24,129 bases of DNA from contig JBARXH010000160.1 in assembly GCA_049647245.1 (NCBI GenBank), positions 1 through 24,129 on the forward strand, written 5' to 3'. Positions 8,687 through 17,046 of the stretch are shown here, in pieces. The notes below the pieces were generated by a model that saw nothing but the letters and a program-made list of their open reading frames with translations, was not told the DNA's origin and searched no databases. This DNA is from Litorimonas sp049647245 (GTDB lineage: Bacteria > Pseudomonadota > Alphaproteobacteria > Caulobacterales > Maricaulaceae). How positions within the stretch are numbered: the first letter of the stretch is position 1; each line of letters starts with the position of its first letter. A program made the position numbers and the translations under genes.

Positions 8687-9463
8687 ATGGACTTCGACAG
8701 GCGGACCGACCTCCTGAGAGAGATGCAGGCCCGGCTCGCCCGCCACTATCCGGACTATCCCCCACGATACCTCCTTCTCGACCCGGTCAGTCAACTGGTG
8801 ATGAGCCTTCTGGGCGGCCGGACAAAGAGTCCCGTGTCGAAGGCCGCTCATGCCGGGTTGCTGCGCTGTTTCAGAAACTGGTCCGAGGTTCGCGATGCGG
8901 ACGTAAGGCGGCTGGAACGGCTCATCCAGAACGTGACTTTCGCCGACATCAAGGCCCGGCGCATCAAGACCATCCTGTCGTTTCTGTCCCGGCGGACCGG
9001 GCGGCCCTCGCTCGCCGTTCTGGACGGTCTCAGCGTTCAGCAGGCCCATGCGTGGCTGGAGCGCATCGACGGCATCGGGCCGAAGATCGCAGCCGCCGTG
9101 CTCAATACAAGCACGCTGCGGCGGCGATCGCTGGTCATCGACACCCATCACCTGCGCATCTTGATCCGCGTCGGGATGCTGCCGCCCGGCAGCGACTTCC
9201 GGAAGGCGTACCGCCTGGTCATGCCGCTCGTTCCGGATGATTGGACGGCGGAGACGATCGACGTCCACCATATGCTGTTCAAGCGTCTGGGTCAGGACAT
9301 CTGCCGCCCCTTCGAGCCGAAATGCGGCCGTTGTCCGTTCTCGAGCCTGTGCCGTCACGCGCGGCGATCCAGGACTAGCGGCGCGCGGCCCAATACGCTT
9401 TCAGGTCCGCCTTCACTTCCGGGGCCATCACGTAGAGCCCGATCAGGTTCGGAATGGCCATGA
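8687..9463 (+). CDS. Endonuclease III-like HhH-GPD DNA glycosylase with [4Fe-4S] cluster
   Basis: 258 aa from the ATG at 8687. The helix-hairpin-helix and catalytic region reads LERIDGIGPKIAAAVLN, with Lys133 at the place of the Schiff-base lysine of bifunctional glycosylases, then VIDTHHLRIL with Asp152 as the conserved catalytic aspartate. The C-terminal cluster Cys206-X6-Cys213-X2-Cys216-X5-Cys222 is the exact spacing of Nth/MutY iron-sulfur clusters. It probably removes damaged pyrimidines or nicks abasic sites; it is too divergent to call nth. The start is uncertain: GTG at 8666 or 8675 are options, and TTG at 8645 falls inside the LexA box. After Cys222 a 36-residue basic tail runs 89 bp into the convergent symporter gene. 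Confidence 0.85.
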   Translation: MDFDRRTDLLREMQARLARHYPDYPPRYLLLDPVSQLVMSLLGGRTKSPVSKAAHAGLLRCFRNWSEVRDADVRRLERLIQNVTFADIKARRIKTILSFLSRRTGRPSLAVLDGLSVQQAHAWLERIDGIGPKIAAAVLNTSTLRRRSLVIDTHHLRILIRVGMLPPGSDFRKAYRLVMPLVPDDWTAETIDVHHMLFKRLGQDICRPFEPKCGRCPFSSLCRHARRSRTSGARPNTLSGPPSLPGPSRRARSGSEWP

Positions 9464-10829
9464 CGAAGATGAGGGCGTCGGCGAGATCGAGGATCGCGCC
9501 GAGCTGCACGGCTGCGCCGAGGGCGACGAAGGCGCAGAAGATCAGGCCGAACGTGGCCGTCATGGCGCGGCTTTCGCCGAACAGGTAGGTCCAGCCCTTG
9601 GTCCCGTAATAGGCCCAGGCCAGCATCGTGGAGACCGCAAACAGCAGCGCGGCGATGGACAGCGGCACGGGCGACCAGGGCAGGGACCGCGCGAAGGCCG
9701 CCGACGTCATCTCGATGCCCGCCATGCCGCCGCCCATCAGCGTCTCCGCCGGGAAGGCCGTGACCAGGACGAGCCCCGTCAGGGTGCAGATCACCACAGT
9801 GTCGATGAACGGCTCCAACAGGCTGACGAACCCTTCGGTCAGCGGCTCTGACGTCGCCACGGCGGAATGGGCGATGGAGGCGGAGCCGATGCCCGCCTCG
9901 TTGGAAAAGGCCGCGCGCTGGAACCCGATGATCATGACGCCGAGGACTCCGCCCGCCACGCCGGACGGGCTGAAGGCTCCGGTCACGATGGCGACCACCG
10001 CGCCGGGCAGGGCGGAGGCGTTCATGCCGATCACCACGAGGGCGCCCACGATGTATAGGCCGATCATGAACGGGACCAGCCGGGACGTGACCCGCGCGAT
10101 GGACCGGATGCCGCCGAGGATCACGACGCCGACGATAACGGCCAGACCGATGCCGACCAGCCAGCCGCGCCCGGCCAGCGGCCCGGCCTCTCCGCCTGAC
10201 ACGAAGAGGAGCTGCTGGTAGGCCTGGTTGCTCTGGAACATGTTGCCGATGCCGAGGCAGCCCACGACGAGGCTGGCCGCGTAGAACAGTCCGAGAGCGC
10301 GCCCCAGCCGGGGCCAGCCGCGCCGTTCGAAGCCTGCGCGCAGGTAGTGCATCGGCCCGCCGGAGACCGTCCCGTCCGCGGCGACCTGGCGGTATTTGAC
10401 GCCCAGCGTGCACTCCACGAACTTGGTCGTCATGCCCACCAGTCCCGCCATGATCAGCCAGAAGATCGCGCCCGGCCCGCCGATGGACACCGTGATGGCG
10501 ACACCGGCGATATTGCCGATCCCGACTGTGCCGGACACGGCCGCCGTCAGCGCCTGGAAGTGGGAAATTTCGCCCTCGCCGTGATGGGCCTTCTCCCGGC
10601 CTGAAACGATGCGCACCGCATGGGCGAAACCGCGCAGGTTGATGAAGCCCAGGTAGGTCGTGAAGAACACCGCCCCCGCGATCAGCCACAGCACGATCAA
10701 CGGCAACTCCGCCTCGCCCACCGGCACGGAGAAGAAGATGAAGTCCGAGACGGCATCGGTCAGAGGCTGGACGACACGGTTGACGGCCTCGTCGATACCG
10801 CCGCTTTGGATGCTCGTCTGAATCGGCAT
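9375..10829 (-). CDS. Sodium:alanine/glycine symporter (AGCS family)
   Basis: 484 aa, about 11 predicted membrane helices. The AGCS signature is present as PGAIFWLIMAGLVGMTTKFVECTLGVKYR, preceded by VSGTVGIGNIAGVAITVSIGG, the Asn/Gly-rich segment typical of the substrate and Na+ site. Later motifs such as SNEAGIGSASIAHS and LVTAFPAETLMGGG also fit. The protein imports alanine or glycine with sodium across the inner membrane. The start was set at the ATG at 10827-10829 (MPIQTS), with GGGGAG 8 bases upstream, rather than the 16 codons longer frame. It is divergent from the DUF1295 gene. Its stop at 9375-9377 lies in a CTAG within the tail of the glycosylase gene. Confidence 0.94.
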   Translation of the reverse strand: MPIQTSIQSGGIDEAVNRVVQPLTDAVSDFIFFSVPVGEAELPLIVLWLIAGAVFFTTYLGFINLRGFAHAVRIVSGREKAHHGEGEISHFQALTAAVSGTVGIGNIAGVAITVSIGGPGAIFWLIMAGLVGMTTKFVECTLGVKYRQVAADGTVSGGPMHYLRAGFERRGWPRLGRALGLFYAASLVVGCLGIGNMFQSNQAYQQLLFVSGGEAGPLAGRGWLVGIGLAVIVGVVILGGIRSIARVTSRLVPFMIGLYIVGALVVIGMNASALPGAVVAIVTGAFSPSGVAGGVLGVMIIGFQRAAFSNEAGIGSASIAHSAVATSEPLTEGFVSLLEPFIDTVVICTLTGLVLVTAFPAETLMGGGMAGIEMTSAAFARSLPWSPVPLSIAALLFAVSTMLAWAYYGTKGWTYLFGESRAMTATFGLIFCAFVALGAAVQLGAILDLADALIFVMAIPNLIGLYVMAPEVKADLKAYWAARR

Positions 10830-10905
10830 GAAGTCGTCTCCCCGAAGCCTGCCATGCCACAAACGGCACGGCCGCACAGGACGAATGTTCCACTGTCATG
10901 TTTCA

Positions 10906-10917
10906 TAACACGTGTTA
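10906..10917. promoter_or_regulatory. Perfect 12-bp palindrome TAACACGTGTTA between divergent genes
   Basis: TAACACGTGTTA is fully self-complementary and lies in the 98-bp gap between the AGCS symporter (start 10829, minus) and the DUF1295 gene (start 10928, plus), 10 bp before the latter. Its size and position fit an operator for a dimeric regulator. No regulator is encoded alongside, so its owner is unknown. Confidence 0.5.
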
Positions 10918-10927
10918 AAGTTCAGCC

Positions 10928-11767
10928 ATGCTTCCCCTTGTCTATCTGGCCCATGTCGCCTTCATCGTCTTCGCGGGCGTCACTCTTGTCTGGCTCGTCA
11001 GCCTGCTCATGCGCGACGCATCCATCATCGACATCTTCTGGGGGTTCGGCTTCGCTCTGGTCGGGCTGACCTGCCTGTATCTTGCGAGCGGCCGGTTCTC
11101 GGACGGCGTCTCGGCCTATGTCTGGCTGATGGCGCTGATGCCGGTCCTGTGGGGGTTGCGGCTGACCGTCTATCTGACCCGGCGCAATCTCGGCCACGGG
11201 GAGGACGGGCGCTACGTGGCCATGCGCAAGCGCTCCGGCCTGCCGGAAATGCGCTGGCGGCTCCGCGCGCTGCTCAGCATCTTCTGGGGGCAGGGGCTGC
11301 TGATCCTGATCGTGTCCGCGCCCGTCTGGGTGGCGGTCGCCAACGGCCAGAACATGGGCATGGATACGGGCCTCGGCCCGCTGGCCGTGACCGGCGCGGC
11401 GATCTGGCTGGCGGGGACGCTGTTCGAGGCGGTCGGCGACGCGCAACTGGCCGCCTTCCTGCGGCGCAATGCCGACTATGACGGACCCTATGAGGACAAG
11501 CCGGTCCTGGATACGGGCCTCTGGGCATGGACGCGCCACCCCAACTATTTCGGCAATGCGTTGCTCTGGTGGGGCATCTTCATCGCCGCCTGCCAGGCGC
11601 CGTGGGGCTGGGTCAGCGTGATCGGCCCGCTGGTCATGACGGGGCTGCTGCTGAAGGTTTCGGGCCGAGACCTTCTGGAGAAAAAGCTCAAGAAACGCCC
11701 CGCCTACCGGGACTATGTGGCGCGCACGTCCAGCTTCATTCCGCGGCCTCCAAGGCCCCGGGCCTAG
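10928..11767 (+). CDS. DUF1295 / steroid 5-alpha-reductase-like integral membrane protein
   Basis: 279 aa with about six to seven hydrophobic segments. The family hallmarks are DIFWGFGFALVGL near residue 35, LWGLRLTVYLTRRNLGHGEDGRY around 75-96, and the C-terminal TRHPNYFGNALLWWG (202-216), which in isoprenylcysteine methyltransferases and 5-alpha reductases lies near the cofactor. The family probably reduces or modifies a lipid or steroid-like substrate with NADPH, but no bacterial member's substrate can be inferred here. The ATG at 10928 has only weak pairing to the ribosome (AAAG 8 bases upstream). The TAG stop is part of CTAG at 11764-11767, and the last 32 bp overlap the convergent hydroxylase gene. 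Confidence 0.86.
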   Translation: MLPLVYLAHVAFIVFAGVTLVWLVSLLMRDASIIDIFWGFGFALVGLTCLYLASGRFSDGVSAYVWLMALMPVLWGLRLTVYLTRRNLGHGEDGRYVAMRKRSGLPEMRWRLRALLSIFWGQGLLILIVSAPVWVAVANGQNMGMDTGLGPLAVTGAAIWLAGTLFEAVGDAQLAAFLRRNADYDGPYEDKPVLDTGLWAWTRHPNYFGNALLWWGIFIAACQAPWGWVSVIGPLVMTGLLLKVSGRDLLEKKLKKRPAYRDYVARTSSFIPRPPRPRA

Positions 11768-12548
11768 CGCCCATCTTGGTCTCCGCGCCCACGATTCCGC
11801 GGTCCGTGCCCATGACCCGATCCCAGAAGCGGAAGTAGAGCCCGTAATTGCCGGTGAACCGGGTGTGGTGCAGATTGTGGTGGCTCGCCGTGATGACGTG
11901 GCGGCCCCACCAGCCCTCGATCCAGCGCTTCGGATAGACCTCCCACCCCGCATGGTTGAACACGGCGTTCACCGTCATCAGCATCAGGATGACCAGCGCC
12001 GTCGCCCAGTGGATCGGCACGACCAGAGCCATGACGGGCAGAAGCCACGCCATGCTCGCCGCCTCGATTGGATCGAAGGAGAAGCTCGCCCATGGGGTCG
12101 GCTGCACGCTGCGGTGATGGCCCGCATGGGTGTGGCGGAACAGTCTGGGGTGATGCATCAGCCGGTGGCTGAAATAGAACCACGTGTCCTGCGCGAAGAG
12201 ATAGATCGCCGCGCTCGCCGGCAGCCAGAGCCATTCGGCCAGGCCCGTCGGCATTCCGCCGTAGATGGCCGTGCCGCCGCCCTTCCACATCTCGATGACG
12301 ACCGCGGCGGGCAGGGCGTAGATGAACGCGCTGATCACGGACAGGCGGATTTCGTTGGCGATGGTCGACCGCGTGGGATCACGCCGAGACAGGCGCTGGG
12401 CGCGTCTCTCTTTTCCGGGTTTGGGCGTGCGCATCCACAGCGCCCAGTGGATCGGCGCGACGATGGCGAAATAGCGCGCAATGATGATGGCCGAGAGACC
12501 GGCAAACGTCTCCACGAACCCCCAGACCGGTATGGGCCATCCTTCCAT
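11736..12548 (-). CDS. Sterol desaturase / fatty acid hydroxylase family protein
   Basis: 270 aa with about four membrane segments. The histidine clusters of the di-iron membrane oxygenases are all present: HRLMHH (128-133), HTHAGHH (139-145), His199, and HHNLHH (223-228). Members hydroxylate or desaturate lipids, carotenoids or hopanoid/sterol-like compounds using O2. The pattern here is that of the general bacterial FA_hydroxylase group, and the substrate is unknown. The start is the ATG at 12546-12548, set in the loop of a strong hairpin; there is no visible Shine-Dalgarno. The gene ends with TGA at 11736-11738, inside the end of the DUF1295 gene, another membrane lipid-type enzyme, so the two may be functionally linked, though this is inference. 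Confidence 0.9.
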   Translation of the reverse strand: MEGWPIPVWGFVETFAGLSAIIIARYFAIVAPIHWALWMRTPKPGKERRAQRLSRRDPTRSTIANEIRLSVISAFIYALPAAVVIEMWKGGGTAIYGGMPTGLAEWLWLPASAAIYLFAQDTWFYFSHRLMHHPRLFRHTHAGHHRSVQPTPWASFSFDPIEAASMAWLLPVMALVVPIHWATALVILMLMTVNAVFNHAGWEVYPKRWIEGWWGRHVITASHHNLHHTRFTGNYGLYFRFWDRVMGTDRGIVGAETKMGARPGALEAAE

Positions 12549-12557
12549 GGATGGCCC
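12534..12557 (-). promoter_or_regulatory. Hairpin with the hydroxylase start codon in its loop
   Basis: A perfect 9-bp inverted repeat, GGGCCATCC (12534-12542) and GGATGGCCC (12549-12557), flanks a six-base loop. On the minus strand the loop reads ATGGAA, the first two codons of the hydroxylase gene. No Shine-Dalgarno is visible upstream. The structure could gate translation, for instance as a temperature-sensitive or protein-bound element, but could also be coincidence. Confidence 0.5.
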
Positions 12558-12628
12558 GTAGCGCGCAGTCCCGCCGACCGCAACGACGCCGCGCTTGCCG
12601 CGCGCATGTGGCGCGCTAGGGTGGCCTC

Positions 12629-14101
<1,473 letters not shown>

Positions 14102-14118
14102 CGGCAGCTGTCTGTCGT

Positions 14119-14192
14119 GGGGGGTTAGCTCAATTGGTTAGAGCCACCCGCTCATAACGGGTTGGTTGGGGGTTCAAGTCCCTCACCCCCTA
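14119..14192 (+). tRNA. tRNA with CAU anticodon (Ile2 or elongator Met)
   Basis: A full cloverleaf folds by eye. The acceptor arm pairs GGGGGGT (14119-14125) with ACCCCCT (14185-14191), with one G-U at the end. The D stem is GCTC/GAGC. The anticodon stem is ACCCG/CGGGT with the loop CTCATAA, giving anticodon CAU. The T arm is GGGGG-TTCAAGT-CCCTC. The discriminator is A14192 and CCA is not encoded. The paired 1-72 end argues against the initiator. The TTGGT variable region and the TTCAAGT loop resemble tRNA-Ile2 (lysidine-modified CAU), but elongator tRNA-Met shares the same anticodon loop, so identity stays open. Confidence 0.9.
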
Positions 14193-14308
14193 CGGCGCTC
14201 CGTGAGAAGATATGCATGAGATATCCGTGAGACACTTAAGTTTAGCTGAAGTTCCCGATTAGATTTCAAGCTCAATTTAAGAGGCTATAATTCAAGACGC
14301 ATACGGTT

Positions 14309-14358
14309 TTGTTTTTTCGACCGAAGTAGATACATATAGCGTGAAGATTTGTAAGGAG
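14309..14358 (+). promoter_or_regulatory. Promoter and ribosome binding site of the AT-rich orphan gene
   Basis: TTGTTT (14309-14314), a 16-base spacer and TACATA (14331-14336) form a plausible sigma-70-type promoter. AAGGAG at 14353-14358 is 9 bases before the ATG at 14368. The orphan gene thus seems to carry its own expression signals. The remainder of 14193-14308 is AT-rich and holds an imperfect repeat (GATAT and ATATC around 14206-14227) with no assigned role. Confidence 0.5.
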
Positions 14359-14367
14359 TTTTTTTAG

Positions 14368-15648
14368 ATGAATCCAAGAAGTGCGTCTTCTCACGTCAAA
14401 GAAGAAAAGGTTTTTGTGAGGGTAGGTATCGGGTTGCAGGTGTTATATGAAGATATAACTGGTTTATCAAACCCAGAGGTCGCGCCTGACTTTGCTCAAT
14501 GGTGCTTGGACCAGGATAATTACTGGTCTATTATCTTCAATAAAGTGAAAAAGATAAGTGAGTATCGCTCGTTGCAGGACCACATCCTGCCGATGTTAGA
14601 GATGTTCATGGATAATATAAAAGGTTTTCGCCCTAAGTCCTTTTCAGGCGAAGAGGAGGGAGCCGATGCGAAGGAAAGTTTCTGGCTGAACCGTAAGCTC
14701 ATTAAAATTGATGATAGTCTTCCTTGGAGTGCGGCAAGTCCACAGGGTGAACTTGTTTTGAAAAAGATCGATCTCATTGACTCAGTTGCGCCGCCGCTGA
14801 ACGACGACGCCGTAGAGTTTTTGAATGTGTTATTCATGGACCCCTTCTCGCCGCGTATTGTTGAAGACAATAAACATTCACTTCAATTTTATCGCATTGC
14901 GATGGAGCATGGGATTTTAAGTGAAAGAAATTGGAGAAGTTCGAGAGAAGCTAATTCAGACCACATAGAAATGAGCCGATCTAACCTGGACCAACTTACG
15001 AGCAGATTATCATTGGAGTCTACACAGGCAATCTCTTCACTTCATGAAGCTCACAAGAAGCTTGTTGAAGGGGCAAAGGCCGCTGAGAAGATAAAAGAAA
15101 AAATGAGTTCTGCGCATCAAATGGCGGAAGCCGTTCAAAATGCGTTAGAGGAAAAGCTTAATACAGAGGCCGCTCACGCATTTTGGGACAAGAAAGCAAA
15201 GGGTCACGACAGAAAGGTTAGGCGTCTATCTTTAATCACAGTCTTGCTGATAGTCTTAGTTTTGGTTTGTGTGGGGCTGATTATTTCAAACTTAGTGTCT
15301 TCAGACAGCCCTATTGCGGATTTTGGCTCGATCCGAGGCACGCTTATTCTTTCTCTAACTTTAGTTGTGGGAACAATGCTGTTTTGGACGGGGCGTGTTT
15401 TGACACGTCTTCTTCTTGGAAATGTTCATTTAGCAAATGATGCAAGAGAGCGTGTTTCCTTAATTGAGACTTACATTTCATTCCTTAGTAAAGGCGAGAT
15501 GAGTGAGGACGAAAGAAAGTTTATGTTGGTCACGCTGTTTAGGCCAAGTACAGATGGTGTCGTCAAAGATGACGGAGCCCCAATGATTTCTGCAACAGCT
15601 TTGCTGTCAGGCTTGGGAGCAGCAAACTCATTTAACAAAAGGACCTAA
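14368..15648 (+). CDS. AT-rich orphan gene: coiled-coil, two-helix membrane protein (DUF6161-like)
   Basis: 426 aa. Residues 1-190 are soluble and unrecognised. About 198-285 is a heptad-rich helical stretch likely to form a coiled coil (QLTSRLSLESTQAISSLHEA and the Lys/Glu-rich run after it). Two membrane helices follow at about 287-310 and 324-345, so both long ends probably face the cytoplasm. The C-terminal block with HLANDARERVSLIETYISFL and LFRPSTDGVVKDD (354-402) resembles a domain found in uncharacterised bacterial membrane proteins (DUF6161, from memory, not verified). The gene is markedly more AT-rich than its neighbours, uses codons they avoid (AAA, TTA, AAT), has its own promoter and Shine-Dalgarno, and follows a tRNA: signs of horizontal transfer. 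No function is assigned; a role in phage defence or surface stress is speculation. Confidence 0.85.
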   Translation: MNPRSASSHVKEEKVFVRVGIGLQVLYEDITGLSNPEVAPDFAQWCLDQDNYWSIIFNKVKKISEYRSLQDHILPMLEMFMDNIKGFRPKSFSGEEEGADAKESFWLNRKLIKIDDSLPWSAASPQGELVLKKIDLIDSVAPPLNDDAVEFLNVLFMDPFSPRIVEDNKHSLQFYRIAMEHGILSERNWRSSREANSDHIEMSRSNLDQLTSRLSLESTQAISSLHEAHKKLVEGAKAAEKIKEKMSSAHQMAEAVQNALEEKLNTEAAHAFWDKKAKGHDRKVRRLSLITVLLIVLVLVCVGLIISNLVSSDSPIADFGSIRGTLILSLTLVVGTMLFWTGRVLTRLLLGNVHLANDARERVSLIETYISFLSKGEMSEDERKFMLVTLFRPSTDGVVKDDGAPMISATALLSGLGAANSFNKRT

Positions 15649-15661
15649 TAAGAAGTCACTT

Positions 15662-16318
15662 TCATGCTCTCCCCCCGAACGCGGAGAGTTGCTCCGGGCT
15701 CACGCCGATCCTCGCCAGCGCCTGCGCCCACTTGCCGTCCATGTCCTCGCCGAAAACGAGCGCATCGTCGCCGCCCGCGAGCAGCCAGGCATTGTCGGCG
15801 ATCTCGGCTTCGAGCTGACCCGGTCCCCAGCCGGCATAGCCGACGGCGAGCATTGCGCGGTCGGGCGCGTTGTCGCCGACCAGCGCTTCCAGCGCATCCT
15901 TGGTGGTGGACAGGCCGAGCGTGTCGGATACGCTCATGGTCTGGTCGTCGCGGAACCAGTCGCGCGAATGCAGCACGAAGCCGCGGTCGATATCGACGGG
16001 ACCGCCGTCCAGGACGGGGGCGTCCGCCACGCGCGGCGTGCCGTCCACGCCGACATGGTCGAGCAGGTCGGAAATGACGAGGTCCATCTTGGCGCGGTTG
16101 ACCACCAGCCCCATCGCGCCGGAGGCGTCGTGCGCGCACAGGAAAATCACAGTCTTGCGGAACCGGTGGTCGCCCATGGCGGGCGTGGCGATCAGATACT
16201 GACCCCGGTAGCTGGGATAGTCCCCGGCATCGGTCCCAGAGTTCAGGATCGCAGGGTCCGGGGTCTCAGAGTTTGGAGTCTCAGGGTCCGGGGCGGGCAT
16301 GTCCGGTGGTGTCTGCAT
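15662..16318 (-). CDS. YqgE/AlgH family protein
   Basis: 218 aa from the ATG at 16316-16318. The conserved start of the family, YRGQYLIATPAMGDHRFRKTVIFLCAH, followed by GAMGLVVNR, is clear, as are LDGGPVDIDRGFVLHS and the central AVGYAGWGPGQLEAEIADNAWLL. YqgE (UPF0301, DUF179) is widespread and named AlgH in Pseudomonas for an effect on alginate; no biochemical activity is settled. The N-terminal 35 residues hold a Pro/Glu/Thr repeat (ETPNSETPD), unusual for the family and possibly disordered. The longer frame to 16345 would use TTG and adds nine residues. The gene is divergent from the peroxiredoxin gene. Confidence 0.92.
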   Translation of the reverse strand: MQTPPDMPAPDPETPNSETPDPAILNSGTDAGDYPSYRGQYLIATPAMGDHRFRKTVIFLCAHDASGAMGLVVNRAKMDLVISDLLDHVGVDGTPRVADAPVLDGGPVDIDRGFVLHSRDWFRDDQTMSVSDTLGLSTTKDALEALVGDNAPDRAMLAVGYAGWGPGQLEAEIADNAWLLAGGDDALVFGEDMDGKWAQALARIGVSPEQLSAFGGRA

Positions 16319-16383
16319 CGACTCTAGATGGGATCGCGCGGACAAATTTCAAGAATTGCCAGACCGCGCCCGTCGTGACACAC

Positions 16384-16400
16384 TTATCGAACAACGATAA
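16384..16400. promoter_or_regulatory. Perfect inverted repeat upstream of the peroxiredoxin gene
   Basis: TTATCG (16384-16389) and CGATAA (16395-16400) are exact reverse complements with the 5-base spacer AACAA. The 17-bp element lies 52 bp before the peroxiredoxin ATG, in the gap shared with yqgE. Position and symmetry suggest an operator, and a redox-responsive regulator (for example LysR-type OxyR) would fit the gene, but the exact recognition motif cannot be identified. Confidence 0.5.
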
Positions 16401-16451
16401 TTAACCGCAGTCATCAACTCCGGTGGCTGCCCTGCTGCGAGAGACATCGGC

Positions 16452-16931
16452 ATGACCATAGAAACCGGACAGAGCGTCCCCGACGCCACCTTCATGACCA
16501 TGGGCGAGGACGGCCCCGCGCCGATGAGCGCGTCCGAGCTGTTCGGCGGAAAGCGCGTGGTTCTCTTCGCCGTGCCGGGCGCGTTCACGCCGACCTGTTC
16601 GGCCAAGCACCTGCCGGGCTTCAAGGAACACAGGGCCGACTTCGCCGCCAAGGGCGTGGACACGGTCGCCTGCACCAGCGTCAACGACGTCTTCGTCATG
16701 GATGCGTGGGGCAAGGACCAGGCAGCCGACGATGTGGTCATGCTGGCCGACGGAAACGGCGAGTTCGCCAAGGCGCTGGGCCTGGAAATGGACGGCAGCG
16801 GCTTCGGCATGGGCACGCGCTCGCAACGCTACGCCATGGTGGTGAACGACGGCACGGTGGAGCAGCTTTTCGTGGAGGGGCCGGGCGAGTTCAAGGTCAG
16901 CTCCGCCGAACACGTGCTGGAACAGCTCTAG
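16452..16931 (+). CDS. Atypical 2-Cys/1-Cys peroxiredoxin (Prx5 / type II)
   Basis: 159 aa. The peroxidatic motif is PGAFTPTCSAKHLPGF, with the peroxidatic Cys49 and the Thr46 that shapes the active site; the Prx5 form is also marked by ACTSVNDVFVMDAW (Cys74 in that segment is a possible resolving cysteine) and GTRSQRYAMVV with the conserved Arg. The enzyme reduces H2O2 and organic hydroperoxides using thioredoxin or glutathione/glutaredoxin. It is cytosolic, with no signal peptide. A perfect inverted repeat lies upstream, and a hairpin plus tandem repeat lies between it and the slipin gene. The ATG at 16452 has GAGAG at about 8 bases upstream. Confidence 0.95.
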   Translation: MTIETGQSVPDATFMTMGEDGPAPMSASELFGGKRVVLFAVPGAFTPTCSAKHLPGFKEHRADFAAKGVDTVACTSVNDVFVMDAWGKDQAADDVVMLADGNGEFAKALGLEMDGSGFGMGTRSQRYAMVVNDGTVEQLFVEGPGEFKVSSAEHVLEQL

Positions 16932-16946
16932 CGCGAAAGATCATCC

Positions 16947-17010
16947 GCCCGGCCCGGGACCCTGCCAGAGGACCTTCTGCCAGAAGACCTTCTGAGGGAT
17001 CGGGCCGGGC
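16947..17010. repeat. Tandem 15-bp repeat enclosed by a GC-rich inverted repeat
   Basis: Two tandem copies of CTGCCAGA(G/A)GACCTT lie at 16962-16976 and 16977-16991 with one difference. They are flanked by complementary arms, GCCCGGCCCGGGACCCT (16947-16963) and AGGGATCGGGCCGGGC (16995-17010), which pair except for a small internal mismatch. The whole could form a long hairpin between the peroxiredoxin stop and the slipin start. There is no T-run after it, so it is a poor intrinsic terminator by itself. Confidence 0.5.
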
Positions 17011-17046
17011 CCAATACCGACAAGACGAAACGGAAAAGGGGATTGA

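Noticed and set aside
15640..15665. Right-hand copy of the tRNA 3' end as an attR site for the AT-rich block
   Set aside because: No match to the tRNA end (TTCAAGTCCCTC) is present here or elsewhere that I could find, so site-specific integration is not shown.
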